From: Polyangiaceae bacterium
GTDB taxonomy: Bacteria; Myxococcota_A; Polyangia; Polyangiales; Polyangiaceae
Reading direction: 5' to 3'
Length of the DNA stretch: 64,000 nucleotides
Assembly: GCA_020633235.1 (NCBI GenBank)
Contig: JACKEA010000001.1
Span: forward strand, 1,302,001-1,366,000
The notes beneath the pieces were generated by a model that had not been told where the DNA came from, searched no databases, and saw only the letters and a program-made list of their open reading frames with translations. Position 1 is the first letter of the stretch, and each line of letters begins with the position of its first letter. Position numbers and translations under genes: made by a program. Shown one piece after another: positions 1 through 9,019 of the stretch.

Positions 1-1
1 C

Positions 2-427
2 GCCCAGCTCGGCTGTCTCGAGCGGCGCTGGGGCGTACCCCTGATCGATGGCGGGACGCAGCGGCTGCCGCGCATCGTCGGCCTCGGGCGTGCGCTGGAT
101 CTGGTGCTCACCGGGCGCTTGCTTGGTGCCGCGGAGGCCGAGCGCATCGGCCTCGTCGACCGCGTCGTGGACGACGGCGCGGCGCTCACCGAGGCGGTGG
201 CTCTCGCCAAGCAGATCGCCGAGTTTCCCTTCGCCTGTGTGCTCGCGGATCGCGCGTCGCTCTTGGATGGCCTGAGCCTCTCGCTCGAGGAGGGCCTGCG
301 CGTGGAAGGCGAGCGCGGCCGCGAAGTGCTCGCCGAGGCCGCCCTGGGCGCCGCGCGCTTCGCCGGCGGCGCCGGCCGTCACGGCCGCGCGGCGTCGCGT
401 AGCTCGACGAAGTCTTCCGACAAGTAG
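2..427 (+). CDS. Enoyl-CoA hydratase/isomerase family protein, C-terminal part
   Basis: The frame is open from base 2, so the start lies before the window. The fragment holds the crotonase-fold stretch WGVPLIDGGTQRLPRIVG, then the helix-rich segment GRLLGAAEAERIGLVDRVV that is typical of acyl-CoA hydratases/isomerases acting in fatty-acid or amino-acid degradation in the cytoplasm. The GGTQRLPR signature is strong. The oxyanion-hole and catalytic region upstream is outside the window, so the exact reaction cannot be assigned. The tail (GRHGRAASRSSTKSSDK) overlaps the 3' end of the convergent gene by about 50 bases. Confidence 0.85.
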   Translation, partial: AQLGCLERRWGVPLIDGGTQRLPRIVGLGRALDLVLTGRLLGAAEAERIGLVDRVVDDGAALTEAVALAKQIAEFPFACVLADRASLLDGLSLSLEEGLRVEGERGREVLAEAALGAARFAGGAGRHGRAASRSSTKSSDK

Positions 428-2772
428 AAGGACATCAGCGCCGCCACCCGCACGGCGAGATCCTGATGCGCCATGCGCCCCTCGTCGTCCCGCTCCGCGA
501 GCACGGCTTCGATGCCCTCCTGCTCCACGCGCTGGCACAGCGCCACCGTGTCCGGCCGCACCAGGAGCATCGCGCGCACCGCCGCGCAGGGGCTGTCGCA
601 CAAGAGCAACCCCGCGCGATCCGCCGTGAGCTGCATCACGCGGTGCGCCGCCACCAGCTGCTCGTTCAGCGCGCTCAGCGTCTCCGGCGGCGGCGCCGTG
701 GTGTCGATGGGCTCGTGCTTGTCGAGCTCCCGGCGCAGGCTCTTCGCTCCACTGAAGGCACGCTTGATGGCGCCCGTCGGGATCTTGCCGGCGAAGCGGT
801 TCACGCGCTCCACCATCTTCCAGCCCTTCAAGAGCGGCATCACGCCCAGCGCGAAGTCGAGGCCTTGCTTGCTCTTTTCCCAGGCGCCGGCCCACACCTC
901 GCTGGAGGTCACCCGGCTGTGGCCGTAGCGCAGGTGTGCGACCTCCGCGCCCAGCGCAAACCGTAGCTCCGGCGTCGTGAGATAGGCGGCTTCGTCGGGA
1001 TCGAAATGGCGCCCGCCGATGATCACGAACGGCGGCGGCCCTTCGTAGGAGCGCACGCCCAAGGCCTTGCGACCGCGGGATACGTAGCCCTCCACCGTCT
1101 TCATGCCCAAGAGCCGCGCCGCATCCGAAAGCGCGCGGGCGGCGTCGGCTTGGCGCTCGACCTTGAGCTGCTCCACGTAGTCGCGAAGCAGCCGCTGATC
1201 CGGCACCGGCACCGCGGCCAAGATCGCCTGCAAGCGCCCGAGCACCGGACTGCCTTCGCGCGCCACCGGGTGGCGCAGCACGCGCCGCACGCGCTCGTCC
1301 CCCAAAGACTCCGGCCGCGCGCCGTCACTCGGCTCCGCCGCCGCCTGCAGGCCGCCGGGCGCGAGCACGCGCAGCACCTCTCGCGCCCGCGCCGCGAGAT
1401 CTTCCTCGCCCCGCTCCGCCAGGCGCTCCACGCGGGAGAGCACCAGCGGCTGCAAGCGTGCCAGCTCCGCGATGGCGCGAGGGTCGTCACTCTCGGGGCC
1501 GCCGCGCGCCCGCGCCAGGAGGTCGTAGCTCTTGATGCGCAGGACCTGACCGCCCGCGCCGCGAGTGAGATCCGCGTCGCTCGGCGGCAACAGCTCTTCG
1601 AGCACCTCGCTCGGCAGCTCGGCGATGCGCCGCTCGAGCAGCGTGGTCGCATTTCCGTCGTCGCCCACGGCGAGCAAGTGCTCGGCGAGATCCAGATCCG
1701 CCTGCGCCAGCCGCGCCGGATCCTCCCGAAGCTCGCGCAGCCGGGCGTGTACGCGGGCGTGCAGCCGCACGGACCACGGCTCCACGCCGCCTTCCGCGAG
1801 CGCGTCGGAGAGCGCGAGCCCGGCTTCCGGGCTCAGCTCGAAGCGCGTCCACAGCTCCGCGAGCGCTTCCGGATCGATGCCGTCGAGCGCCGTCGGCACT
1901 TCGCCAAGGGGATCCCCCGACTCCGCCGCGAGCATGGGAGCCAGCGCCGCGCTCGGCGCGTGTTCTCTTTCTCTCCCCCGCCGCGCCAGCCGCCGCGCCG
2001 CCGCCCGCGACTCCGGATCGCCCCCGTGCACCCACAAGAGCCGCGCAAGCTCGATGTCCCGCTCGCGATCCCTGAGCGCCAGGACCGGAGCGAGCTCGTT
2101 CCAGCGCTCTGCGTTGCTCAGCGTGCTCGTGAAGCGATGCGCTGCAGTGACGATCTCGCGCCGCCCCACGCTGCCTTCCACGCGCAGCGCCTTGTCGTCG
2201 ATGGCGTCCTCGCGCACGTCGCCCCAAGCGGAGATGGCCACCAGCCGCGCCGCGTCCGACGTCAGCATGAACACCGCCGACGCCGAAGCCTCGCTCACCC
2301 ATGGCGAATCCACCGGCAGCTCCGTGGAGGTGCGCAGCCAGGCGAGCAGCAGCTCGCCGACCTCGAGCTTGTTGGCCAGGTACGCCCGCTCGATCAACGT
2401 CGGCTCCGTCAGATAGCGATGCTCGAGGAAGCGCGGCAGCGCTTCCGTATCCCCGGCGCCCAGCCGCCCCAAGGCGATGGCGCGCAGGGCGGCATCCGCT
2501 TTGCCGGCCGGGATGCCGAGCGAAATCTCGCCGAGCAGGATGCGATCGCTGACGCGCCCCACCTCGTAACGAGCGTCGGGCCGCGCGTTCAGGTCGATGG
2601 CCACTCCGGTGTGCGCGTCGCGCGCGGCCGCCACGTACACGCCGCGCGTCGTGCGCATCAGCTCCGCCGCCGCGGACGCGTGCGCCGACAGGCTCAGCTT
2701 GCCCTTGAGCGCGATGCGGTCGTCCACGCGACCCAGTTCGTGCACATCGGCGTAGGCGAGCAGGGGATCCAT
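379..2772 (-). CDS. Large hypothetical protein with degenerate M48-like peptidase segment
   Basis: A 797-residue protein without a signal peptide. The first ~550 residues are Arg/Ala/Leu-rich helical sequence of unknown function. The C-terminal ~200 residues resemble M48-type metallopeptidase proteins: TPELRFALG followed by AEVAHLRYGH (about residues 609-618) where an active family member has HExxH, and a later TADRAGLL (about 716) where the third zinc-ligand region lies. The first His of HExxH is Ala here, so it is probably not an active protease. Only the M48-like similarity is proposed; the rest is unrecognised. The start at 2772 faces a divergent lipoprotein gene across ~160 bases holding an inverted pair of R21 repeats. 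Confidence 0.7.
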   Translation of the reverse strand: MDPLLAYADVHELGRVDDRIALKGKLSLSAHASAAAELMRTTRGVYVAAARDAHTGVAIDLNARPDARYEVGRVSDRILLGEISLGIPAGKADAALRAIALGRLGAGDTEALPRFLEHRYLTEPTLIERAYLANKLEVGELLLAWLRTSTELPVDSPWVSEASASAVFMLTSDAARLVAISAWGDVREDAIDDKALRVEGSVGRREIVTAAHRFTSTLSNAERWNELAPVLALRDRERDIELARLLWVHGGDPESRAAARRLARRGREREHAPSAALAPMLAAESGDPLGEVPTALDGIDPEALAELWTRFELSPEAGLALSDALAEGGVEPWSVRLHARVHARLRELREDPARLAQADLDLAEHLLAVGDDGNATTLLERRIAELPSEVLEELLPPSDADLTRGAGGQVLRIKSYDLLARARGGPESDDPRAIAELARLQPLVLSRVERLAERGEEDLAARAREVLRVLAPGGLQAAAEPSDGARPESLGDERVRRVLRHPVAREGSPVLGRLQAILAAVPVPDQRLLRDYVEQLKVERQADAARALSDAARLLGMKTVEGYVSRGRKALGVRSYEGPPPFVIIGGRHFDPDEAAYLTTPELRFALGAEVAHLRYGHSRVTSSEVWAGAWEKSKQGLDFALGVMPLLKGWKMVERVNRFAGKIPTGAIKRAFSGAKSLRRELDKHEPIDTTAPPPETLSALNEQLVAAHRVMQLTADRAGLLLCDSPCAAVRAMLLVRPDTVALCQRVEQEGIEAVLAERDDEGRMAHQDLAVRVAALMSFYLSEDFVELRDAARP

Positions 2773-2824
2773 CGCGCTGATCCTTTGCCGCTCGGCGCGA
2801 GATGTCGAGAGGGGTGTCCTGGAC

Positions 2825-2845
2825 GTTTCCGCGTCGGACCAACAA
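2825..2845 (-). repeat. R21 dispersed repeat, copy 1
   Basis: Reads GTTTCCGCGTCGGACC + AACAA, the complement-orientation form of the R21 family whose best copy is at 46480. It forms an inverted pair with copy 2, 26 bases away, between two divergent genes. Confidence 0.8.
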
Positions 2846-2871
2846 ACCCTCGATCCAAGCTGCTCGATTTT

Positions 2872-2892
2872 TTGTTGGTTTGCCGCGGAACC
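2872..2892 (+). repeat. R21 dispersed repeat, copy 2
   Basis: Reads TTGTTGGTTT + GCCGCGGAACC. With copy 1 it could form a long imperfect stem; a run of T lies just before it. It sits ~40 bases upstream of the lipoprotein hydrolase start. Confidence 0.85.
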
Positions 2893-2931
2893 ACCCTTAC
2901 GGAAGGCGCGCGGCGGCGTAGGATTCGGAGC

Positions 2932-4152
2932 ATGGCGGCACGGATCGTGGGATTGGTCGTCGCGCTCTCGCTGTGCGCGTGCGGCTCGGAATCGGATGCA
3001 TCGGGGAGCGGCGGCGCGTCGGGGAGCGGCGGGGCGGCCGGCGCGTCGGGGAGCGGCGGGGCCTGCGTCCCGTCCACTCCAACGCCCCCCGCGGAGGCCA
3101 GCGGCTGCGACGGGGCGGGGCGCTTCGAAGTGCCCGTCGACGAGAGCGCCCGCGGACCTTGGCCGGTGGGCGCGCGGCTCGCCACCATTGCCGGCCTACC
3201 CGCGGAGGTTTGGTACCCGGCACAGCTCGGTAGCGAGCAGTGTCAGCCCAAGCTCGGCTACGACATTCGCGAGCAGCTGCCCGACAGCGAGGCGCAGAAG
3301 ATCCCCGACGCGGACGCGCCCTTGCAAGAGTGCGACTGCTACCGCGATCTCCCGCTGGACGAAGCGCATGGTCCGTATCCCATCGTGGTGATGGTGCACG
3401 GTACGGCGTCCTTCCGAACGTTGAGCCTCAGCTTGCAGACGCACTGGGCGAGCCGGGGCTTCGTGGTGGTAGCGGCGGATCATCCCGGCATTCGCCTCAA
3501 GCATTTGCTCTCGCTGCTCATCGGTCAGCCCACCGGCGAGACGGCGGACCAGGTGGGCGACGTGAGCAAGATGCTGCCGGAGATCACCGCGGCCAGCGGG
3601 GACCTCGCGTTCCTGTCGGGCCACCTCGACACGGCGCGCATCGGGCTCGCGGGGCACAGCGCGGGCGGCGGCGCCATCAGCGGCTTCGGCGACAGCGCCC
3701 AGGTGCTGATCTCGATGAGCTCCGGCGGCACCAAGCCGGGCGCGGCGCTGGCGTCGTCGCTGCTGGTGAGCGGCATGGCCGACGGCATCGTGAAGTTCGC
3801 CGACACCGTGGTGCCCGCCTACGACGGCTCGCCCACGAAGAAGCGCCTGGTGGGCGTGACCGGAGCGGGGCACTCGCTGCCCACGGACTTGTGCACCCTC
3901 GGCGCGGATAAGGGCGGCATTTTGCAGATCGCCGTGGACCACGGTGTGGACGTACCCGCCACCATCGTGAAGTTGGCGCAAGACGGCTGCGCCGCCGAGA
4001 ACTTGGCGCCGGAGGATGGCCTCGCCATCGTGCGTGGCGTGACCACCGCCGCGTTGGAAGAGACGCTGAGCTGCTCGGCGGGCGCCACCACGGCGCTCTC
4101 GGGGACGCAGAGCACGTACCCGGAGGTCGGCGACTTCCGCGAAGCGCTGTGA
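2932..4152 (+). CDS. Lipoprotein, alpha/beta-hydrolase fold
   Basis: 406 residues from ATG 2932, chosen because it begins a lipoprotein signal peptide (MAARIVGLVVALSLCAC) although the frame is open far upstream. After the Cys comes a GSGGASGSGG-type linker, then a mature alpha/beta-hydrolase domain: PIVVMVHGTA (strand and oxyanion loop), nucleophile elbow GLAGHSAGGG (Ser about 243), a possible acid in MADGIV and a catalytic His in GAGHSLP. This resembles platelet-activating-factor acetylhydrolase/dienelactone-hydrolase-type esterases. Substrate unknown; location by inference the outer or inner membrane, facing the periplasm or surface. It converges on the mechanosensitive-channel gene with one base between stops. 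Confidence 0.85.
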   Translation: MAARIVGLVVALSLCACGSESDASGSGGASGSGGAAGASGSGGACVPSTPTPPAEASGCDGAGRFEVPVDESARGPWPVGARLATIAGLPAEVWYPAQLGSEQCQPKLGYDIREQLPDSEAQKIPDADAPLQECDCYRDLPLDEAHGPYPIVVMVHGTASFRTLSLSLQTHWASRGFVVVAADHPGIRLKHLLSLLIGQPTGETADQVGDVSKMLPEITAASGDLAFLSGHLDTARIGLAGHSAGGGAISGFGDSAQVLISMSSGGTKPGAALASSLLVSGMADGIVKFADTVVPAYDGSPTKKRLVGVTGAGHSLPTDLCTLGADKGGILQIAVDHGVDVPATIVKLAQDGCAAENLAPEDGLAIVRGVTTAALEETLSCSAGATTALSGTQSTYPEVGDFREAL

Positions 4153-4153
4153 C

Positions 4154-4951
4154 TCACGCCGCGGGCTGGTGCAGCACGCGGTGCGGGTAGGGCAAGCGCA
4201 CGCCGGCCTGGTGCAGCGCCGCCTTGAGCTCCGGAGGGAAGGTCGACTTGAGCACGATGTACTCCGGCGTCTGGCACCACACGGAGATTTGCACCACCAC
4301 CGCGGACTCTCCGAAATGGTCCACGAAAAACAGCGGCGCCGGCTCGCTCAGGCACACCGCGCTCTCTGCGGCGACGGCCATGGCGATGGTCCGCACGCGC
4401 TGCAGGTCTTCCTCGTAAGAGACCGGCAGCAACACGTCGAGCCGGCGCACCGGAAAGCGCGTCATGTTCGTGAGTTTGGTCTTGAACATGACCTCGTTGG
4501 GGATGCGCACGTAGTCGTTGGTGAAGGTGCGGAGCTTGGTGGAAAAGAGATCGATGGCCAGCACCACGCCGGTGGTGTTCTCCACCTCCACGATGTCTCC
4601 CACGCGGAAGGGCCGCTCGCCGAACAAGAAGAAGCCGCTGATCAGGTTCGAGAGCGACGTTTGGGAGGCGAAGCCGATGGCCACGGTGACCACGCCGGCG
4701 GCGCCCAGCAACACGCCCAGCTGGAAGCCGAGCTCCTGCATGGCCCAGGCGAGCGACATCAAGAACACGCCCCAGGCGGTGAGGCGGCGCACGAGCTGCA
4801 CCGGCTGGCCGTCCCCGCGGCGGCTCACGAGGCCCGCCATGGCGCGACCGGCGAATCGCGCGAGCACCAACCCCACGACGACGATGCCCGCCGCGCGCAG
4901 CAGAGGGCCCAGGCGTTCGGGCGATATCAGCTTGTGAAGCTCGTCCATCAT
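4154..4951 (-). CDS. MscS-family small-conductance mechanosensitive channel
   Basis: 265 residues. Membrane segments lie around 20-40 and 60-80, followed by the Gly/Ala-rich pore helix GVLLGAAGVVTVAIGFASQTSLSNLISG and the MscS beta domain signature GERPFRVGDIVEVEN, then the C-terminal alpha/beta part. It has the length of a minimal MscS (E. coli MscS is 286). Inferred role: release of osmolytes under hypo-osmotic shock at the inner membrane. The start lies 7 bases after the stop of the DUF432-like gene, so the two are probably one operon. Confidence 0.93.
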   Translation of the reverse strand: MMDELHKLISPERLGPLLRAAGIVVVGLVLARFAGRAMAGLVSRRGDGQPVQLVRRLTAWGVFLMSLAWAMQELGFQLGVLLGAAGVVTVAIGFASQTSLSNLISGFFLFGERPFRVGDIVEVENTTGVVLAIDLFSTKLRTFTNDYVRIPNEVMFKTKLTNMTRFPVRRLDVLLPVSYEEDLQRVRTIAMAVAAESAVCLSEPAPLFFVDHFGESAVVVQISVWCQTPEYIVLKSTFPPELKAALHQAGVRLPYPHRVLHQPAA

Positions 4952-4958
4952 CGCTTTC

Positions 4959-5765
4959 TCACAACTTGAAGAACTTCCCGAAGGCGCGCACCAGCTCGTT
5001 CTTCTCGGCCTTCTCCCGGGCCTTGCTCACGCGCTGGGCGTTCGCTGCTTCCGGCCCCGGGTTCTTCTCGAGCGACAGCTCCGCGAACTCTTCCCCCTGC
5101 TTGCGGGACAGCGTGACGGCCTCGCTCCACAGGCGATCTTGGTCGTCGGAGTACACGCTCAGCACCCGCACCGGCAGATGCAGCCGCTCGATGAGCAAGG
5201 GAGTGGCTTCGTCGTTCTCGATGCGCACCGCCGTCAACACTCGATGTGGCGGCACCCGCGCGTCCGACAGCCGCAAGCGACCGTAGGTGCGGGTCGCGTA
5301 GCACAGCTCCCCCTCGCAGGTGTCCACGCCCCAGAAGGTCTGGATTGGTCGGACGGCGGGCAAATCCAGCAGCGTGCGGTCCTTCTTGGGCTCCCGAATG
5401 CGGATCCAGAGCGGCGCGCCCACGTACATCGTCGCGCTCTCCCGCGCGGGCACCGTCACCGGGTGCTCCGGCCGGGTGACGACCGCGCGATCCGGCATCA
5501 CCGGAACCAGCTCGATCTCGTCGCCATCGTGGCTGACGCCGAAGCGAGCCACCTGCGTCCCTGCTTCGAGCTCTTCCGTTGGCTCGAGCTCGGGCTCCAC
5601 CTGGACCTGGTCGTCGTGCCCGTTCTCCGTGGACCGGTGGGTGACGAGCCACTCGCGCTCCAGCCGCGTGACGTCCAGCGTCAGCGGGCCGATGCGCCAG
5701 CGCGCCCGGCGCCCCACCGGCACCCGGGCGCTGCCCCACCAGCCGCTCTTCTGCTTGCTTGCCAC
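4959..5765 (-). CDS. DUF432-like protein upstream of mscS-type gene
   Basis: 268 residues from GTG 5765; the same frame is open for kilobases upstream but that part is antisense to alaS. The protein is soluble and beta-rich: WRIGPLTLDVTRLEREW, then VTVPARESATMYVGAPLWIRI, then FWGVDTCEGELCYATRTYGRL and a C-terminal charged helix ending FGKFFKL. This pattern fits DUF432, which is known next to MscS-type channels, but the assignment is from memory of the family and moderate. It is co-directional with the channel and 7 bases from it, and divergent from alaS across 78 bases that must hold both promoters. Confidence 0.65.
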   Translation of the reverse strand: MASKQKSGWWGSARVPVGRRARWRIGPLTLDVTRLEREWLVTHRSTENGHDDQVQVEPELEPTEELEAGTQVARFGVSHDGDEIELVPVMPDRAVVTRPEHPVTVPARESATMYVGAPLWIRIREPKKDRTLLDLPAVRPIQTFWGVDTCEGELCYATRTYGRLRLSDARVPPHRVLTAVRIENDEATPLLIERLHLPVRVLSVYSDDQDRLWSEAVTLSRKQGEEFAELSLEKNPGPEAANAQRVSKAREKAEKNELVRAFGKFFKL

Positions 5766-5843
5766 GTCGAAGGTCCCTAGCGACAGGCGGCCGCCGGCGC
5801 AAGACCTCCGGCGGTCACTCGTGCTAGACCCCCACTTCCGAAA

Positions 5844-8504
5844 ATGTCCAACACTGCCAACGACCTTCGCTCGGCGTTTCTCGAGTTCTTTCGCACCCGC
5901 GGCCACGAGGTAGTGCAGAGCGGCCCCTTGGTTCCGCCCAACGATCCCAGCTTGATGTTCGCCAATGCGGGCATGGTGCAGTTCAAGGATCTGTTCACCG
6001 GGCGGGAGAAGCGGAGCTACAGCCGCGCCACCTCCAGCCAGAAGTGCATTCGCATCAGCGGCAAGCACAACGATCTGGAAGCCGTGGGGCCGTCGCCGCG
6101 GCATCACACCTTCTTCGAGATGCTGGGGAACTTCAGCTTCGGGGACTACTTCAAGGAAGAAGCCATCGTCTTCGCTTGGGACTTCCTGATCAAAGAGGTG
6201 GGGCTGGATCCCAATCGCTTCATCCTCACCTACTTCCGCGGGGAAGATGGCGTGCCGGCAGACGAGACGGCGCGGGATCTGTGGAAGAAGGTCACCGGCT
6301 TCGGCGAGGATCGCATCCTGGGCCTCGGCAAGGACGACAACTTCTGGCAGATGGGGGACACCGGCCCTTGTGGGCCGTGCAGCGAGCTGCACTACTACGT
6401 GGGCCCGGAGGTGAACCTCCACACTTTTGGAGAAGAGCAGACCGCCGAGGGCCACGGCTGGATGGAGATCTGGAACCTGGTCTTCATGCAGTTCGAGCGC
6501 GGGGGCGACGGCCAGCTCTCGCCGCTGCCGGCGCCCAGCATCGACACCGGTGCCGGGCTCGAGCGCTTGGCCTGCGTGGCCCAGGGCAAGAGCAGCAACT
6601 ACGACGTGGATCTGTTGCGAGAGCTGGTGGAGGTCGCCGCGCAGGCATCCGGCAAGAGCTACGGCGCGACGATGGCGCCGGATGACGTGAGCATGCGCGT
6701 GATTGCGGATCACGCGCGCACCACGGCGTTCATGATGTCCGAGGGCATCTTGCCGGATCGCACCGGGCGTCCCTACGTGCTCCGCCGCGTGATGCGCCGG
6801 GCCATCCGCCACGGCCACCGGCTGGGCATCGCGGAGCTGTTCCTGCACCGCGTGGCGGACAAGGTCATCGACCTGATGAGTGAGCAGTACCCCGCGCTTC
6901 GCGAACGGCGGGATCTGATCCTGACCACCGCCCAAGGTGAAGAGGAACGCTTCCGTCAGACCATCGAGCGCGGCCTGGTGCTGCTGGACGAGCGCTTCGC
7001 CGCGCTGGACTCGGCCAGTGAGAAAGAGCTCGCCGGCGCGGACGCCTTCCAGCTGTACGACACCTACGGCTTCCCGCTGGATCTCACCGAGGTCATCTGC
7101 CGGGAGCGCGGCTACGCCGTCGATCAGAAGGGCTACGACGCCGCGCTGGAAGAGGCGCGCAAGAAGAGCGAGTTCAAGGGTCAAGAGCAAGCGGTGGAGC
7201 AGGTCTACCGCGAGGCGCTCGGCAAGGTGGACGGCGGCCAGGTGCGCTTCACCGGCTACGAGCGGGACGAGGGCGAAGGCCGCGTCGTCGCGCTGGTGAA
7301 GGATGGCGCGCTGGTGGACTCCGTCTCCAGCGGCGACAGCGTGGAGGTGATCACGGATCGCACGCCGTTCTACGGAGAAGCCGGCGGCCAGATCGGCGAC
7401 CACGGCGTGATCCGGGCAGACGGCCTGGAAATCTCCGTGGAAGACACGCAGAAGCCCATCGCCGGTCTCGTTTCCCATCGCGGCACCGTGAAGAGCGGCG
7501 AGCTCCGGGTGGGCGCCCAGGTGCTGCTCGAGGTGGACGTGACACGCCGTGAGGCCATCCGGCGGAACCACTCCGCGACGCACTTGCTGCACCTCGCGCT
7601 GCGCGCGGTGGTGGGCGCCCACGCCCAGCAGAAGGGCTCTCTGGTGGGGCCAGACCGCTTGCGCTTCGACTTCACCCATCAGAAGCCGCTCACCCCCGAA
7701 GAGATCCAGAAGATCGAAGACATGGTGAACGAGCGCGTGCTCCAAAACTCCCCGGTGCGCACCGAGGTGCTCGACATGGAGCAGGCCAAGCAGCGCGGCG
7801 CCATGATGATCTTCGAAGAGAAGTACGGAGACACCGTGCGCATGCTCACCATGGCAGACTCGGTGGAGCTGTGCGGCGGCACCCACGCCCGCGCTACCGG
7901 GGACATCGGCCTGTTCAAGATCCTGAGCGAGCAGGGCATCGCCGCCGGCGTGCGGCGCATCTTTGCCACTACCGGGGAGGGCTCCCTCGCGTACCTGCGC
8001 GACGTCGAGCACAACCTTGGCCAGGCTGCGGCAGCGGCCAAGAGCAACGTGAGCCAGCTCGTCGACAAGATCGAAAAGCTCGTCGCTCACGAGCGCGCCC
8101 TGGAAAAACAGGTCGAAGATCTGCAAAAGAAGCTGCTCACGGGCGGCGGAGGCGGAGGCCTCGACGCCCTCGTCGGGCGCGCGCGGGACGTCTCCGGCGT
8201 CAAGGTGCTCGGCATCCGCACCGAGGTCAGCGACCGCGGCGCCCTGCGCGAGCTCGCCGAGCAGCTCCGCGACAAGCTCGGCGACAGCATCGTGCTCGTC
8301 GGCTCCGAAGCGGAGGGCAAGGCGCAGCTCGTGCTCACCGTCGCCAAGCCCCTCACGCAGCGCTTCAAGGCCGGCGATCTGATTCGTCCCATTGCCGCCA
8401 TCGTCGGTGGCAGCGGCGGCGGTCGACCGGACATGGCGCAAGCTGGAGGCACCGAGGTCGACAAGCTCGACGAAGCGATCGAAGCCGTGTACCGATTCTC
8501 CTGA
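5844..8504 (+). CDS. alaS: Alanine--tRNA ligase
   Basis: 886 residues, normal AlaRS length. N-terminal class II aminoacylation domain: FLEFFRTRGHEVV, NAGMVQFKDLFTG, and FWQMGDTGPCGPCSEL with GAGLERLA as motif 3. The editing domain has the zinc-binding HSATHLLH and CGGTHARATG motifs, both intact. The C-Ala part (Gly-rich linker, then VGGSGGGRPDMAQAGG) is complete. It charges tRNA-Ala in the cytoplasm and clears mischarged Ser/Gly. It starts at ATG 5844 and is followed immediately by an R21 repeat and the repeat-rich island. Confidence 0.98.
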   Translation: MSNTANDLRSAFLEFFRTRGHEVVQSGPLVPPNDPSLMFANAGMVQFKDLFTGREKRSYSRATSSQKCIRISGKHNDLEAVGPSPRHHTFFEMLGNFSFGDYFKEEAIVFAWDFLIKEVGLDPNRFILTYFRGEDGVPADETARDLWKKVTGFGEDRILGLGKDDNFWQMGDTGPCGPCSELHYYVGPEVNLHTFGEEQTAEGHGWMEIWNLVFMQFERGGDGQLSPLPAPSIDTGAGLERLACVAQGKSSNYDVDLLRELVEVAAQASGKSYGATMAPDDVSMRVIADHARTTAFMMSEGILPDRTGRPYVLRRVMRRAIRHGHRLGIAELFLHRVADKVIDLMSEQYPALRERRDLILTTAQGEEERFRQTIERGLVLLDERFAALDSASEKELAGADAFQLYDTYGFPLDLTEVICRERGYAVDQKGYDAALEEARKKSEFKGQEQAVEQVYREALGKVDGGQVRFTGYERDEGEGRVVALVKDGALVDSVSSGDSVEVITDRTPFYGEAGGQIGDHGVIRADGLEISVEDTQKPIAGLVSHRGTVKSGELRVGAQVLLEVDVTRREAIRRNHSATHLLHLALRAVVGAHAQQKGSLVGPDRLRFDFTHQKPLTPEEIQKIEDMVNERVLQNSPVRTEVLDMEQAKQRGAMMIFEEKYGDTVRMLTMADSVELCGGTHARATGDIGLFKILSEQGIAAGVRRIFATTGEGSLAYLRDVEHNLGQAAAAAKSNVSQLVDKIEKLVAHERALEKQVEDLQKKLLTGGGGGGLDALVGRARDVSGVKVLGIRTEVSDRGALRELAEQLRDKLGDSIVLVGSEAEGKAQLVLTVAKPLTQRFKAGDLIRPIAAIVGGSGGGRPDMAQAGGTEVDKLDEAIEAVYRFS

Positions 8505-8513
8505 CGTCTGCTT

Positions 8514-8534
8514 TTGTCGGGGCGGCGCGGAAGC
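8514..8534 (+). repeat. R21 dispersed repeat, copy 3
   Basis: Reads TTGTCGGGGC + GGCGCGGAAGC, a diverged copy 10 bases after the alaS stop. It has the GGCGCGGAA variant also seen at 20943 and 40090. Confidence 0.65.
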
Positions 8535-8695
8535 ACGCGTCGCCCTTGGCGGAAGCGGGAGCGGGAGCGGGGGCGGGGGCGGATGCGGCGGCGGATGCGG
8601 GAGCGGGGGCGGAAGCGGCGGCGGATGCGGGCGGGAGCGGAGCGGGAGCGGATGCGGATGCGGATGCGGGGGCGGATGCGGGGCGGGCGGGCGAC

Positions 8696-8753
8696 GAAAA
8701 TCTATCCCGCTGCCAGGTTCGTTCGGCGAACATCGGAGCGGGGATAGATTTCG
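8696..8753. repeat. Long hairpin (inverted repeat), copy 1
   Basis: Arms GAAAATCTATCCCGCT (8696-8711) and AGCGGGGATAGATTTC (8737-8752) pair almost completely. Between them is an inner stem GTTCG-TTCGG-CGAAC. A related hairpin with the same layout occurs at 46376-46424. Confidence 0.75.
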
Positions 8754-8837
8754 GGCGAAGCGTGCGACCGTCGGCGTTCCCGCCTCTCGGCGTTATCCGC
8801 TTCATGCGAGCCAGATGTCTGCGGGTGACGGTGACCG

Positions 8838-8890
8838 TGCCGACTCGCGCTCCTGCGACTCGCCGGTGAGGGTGGGACACCCTCGCGCTT
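8838..8890 (+). repeat. Structured repeat S, internally deleted remnant
   Basis: Joins the first ~13 bases of repeat S (GCCGACTCGCGCT) directly to its last part (CTGCGACTCGCCGGTGAGG), with the middle missing. Confidence 0.7.
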
Positions 8891-9019
8891 TGGGGCGCGG
8901 GCGGATGCGGTTGCGGGGTCGGTTGCGGTTGCGGGGTCGGTTGCGGTTGCGGGGGGCGGATGCGGGAGCGGGGGCGGGGGCGGATGCGGGGCGGATGCGG
9001 ATGCGGGGCGGGGACGGGG

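Noticed and set aside
2825..2892. Rho-independent terminator
   Set aside because: The inverted R21 pair lies between two divergent starts, so no upstream transcript would end there; the arms are explained by the dispersed repeat.
1006..2931. Very long open frame leading into the lipoprotein hydrolase
   Set aside because: It is antisense to the 797-residue gene, His/Arg-rich as expected of a GC-rich shadow frame, and the signal peptide at 2932 marks the true start.
5766..8441. Open frame upstream of the DUF432-like gene on the minus strand
   Set aside because: It is fully antisense to alaS and has antisense composition; the DUF432-like protein is complete without it.
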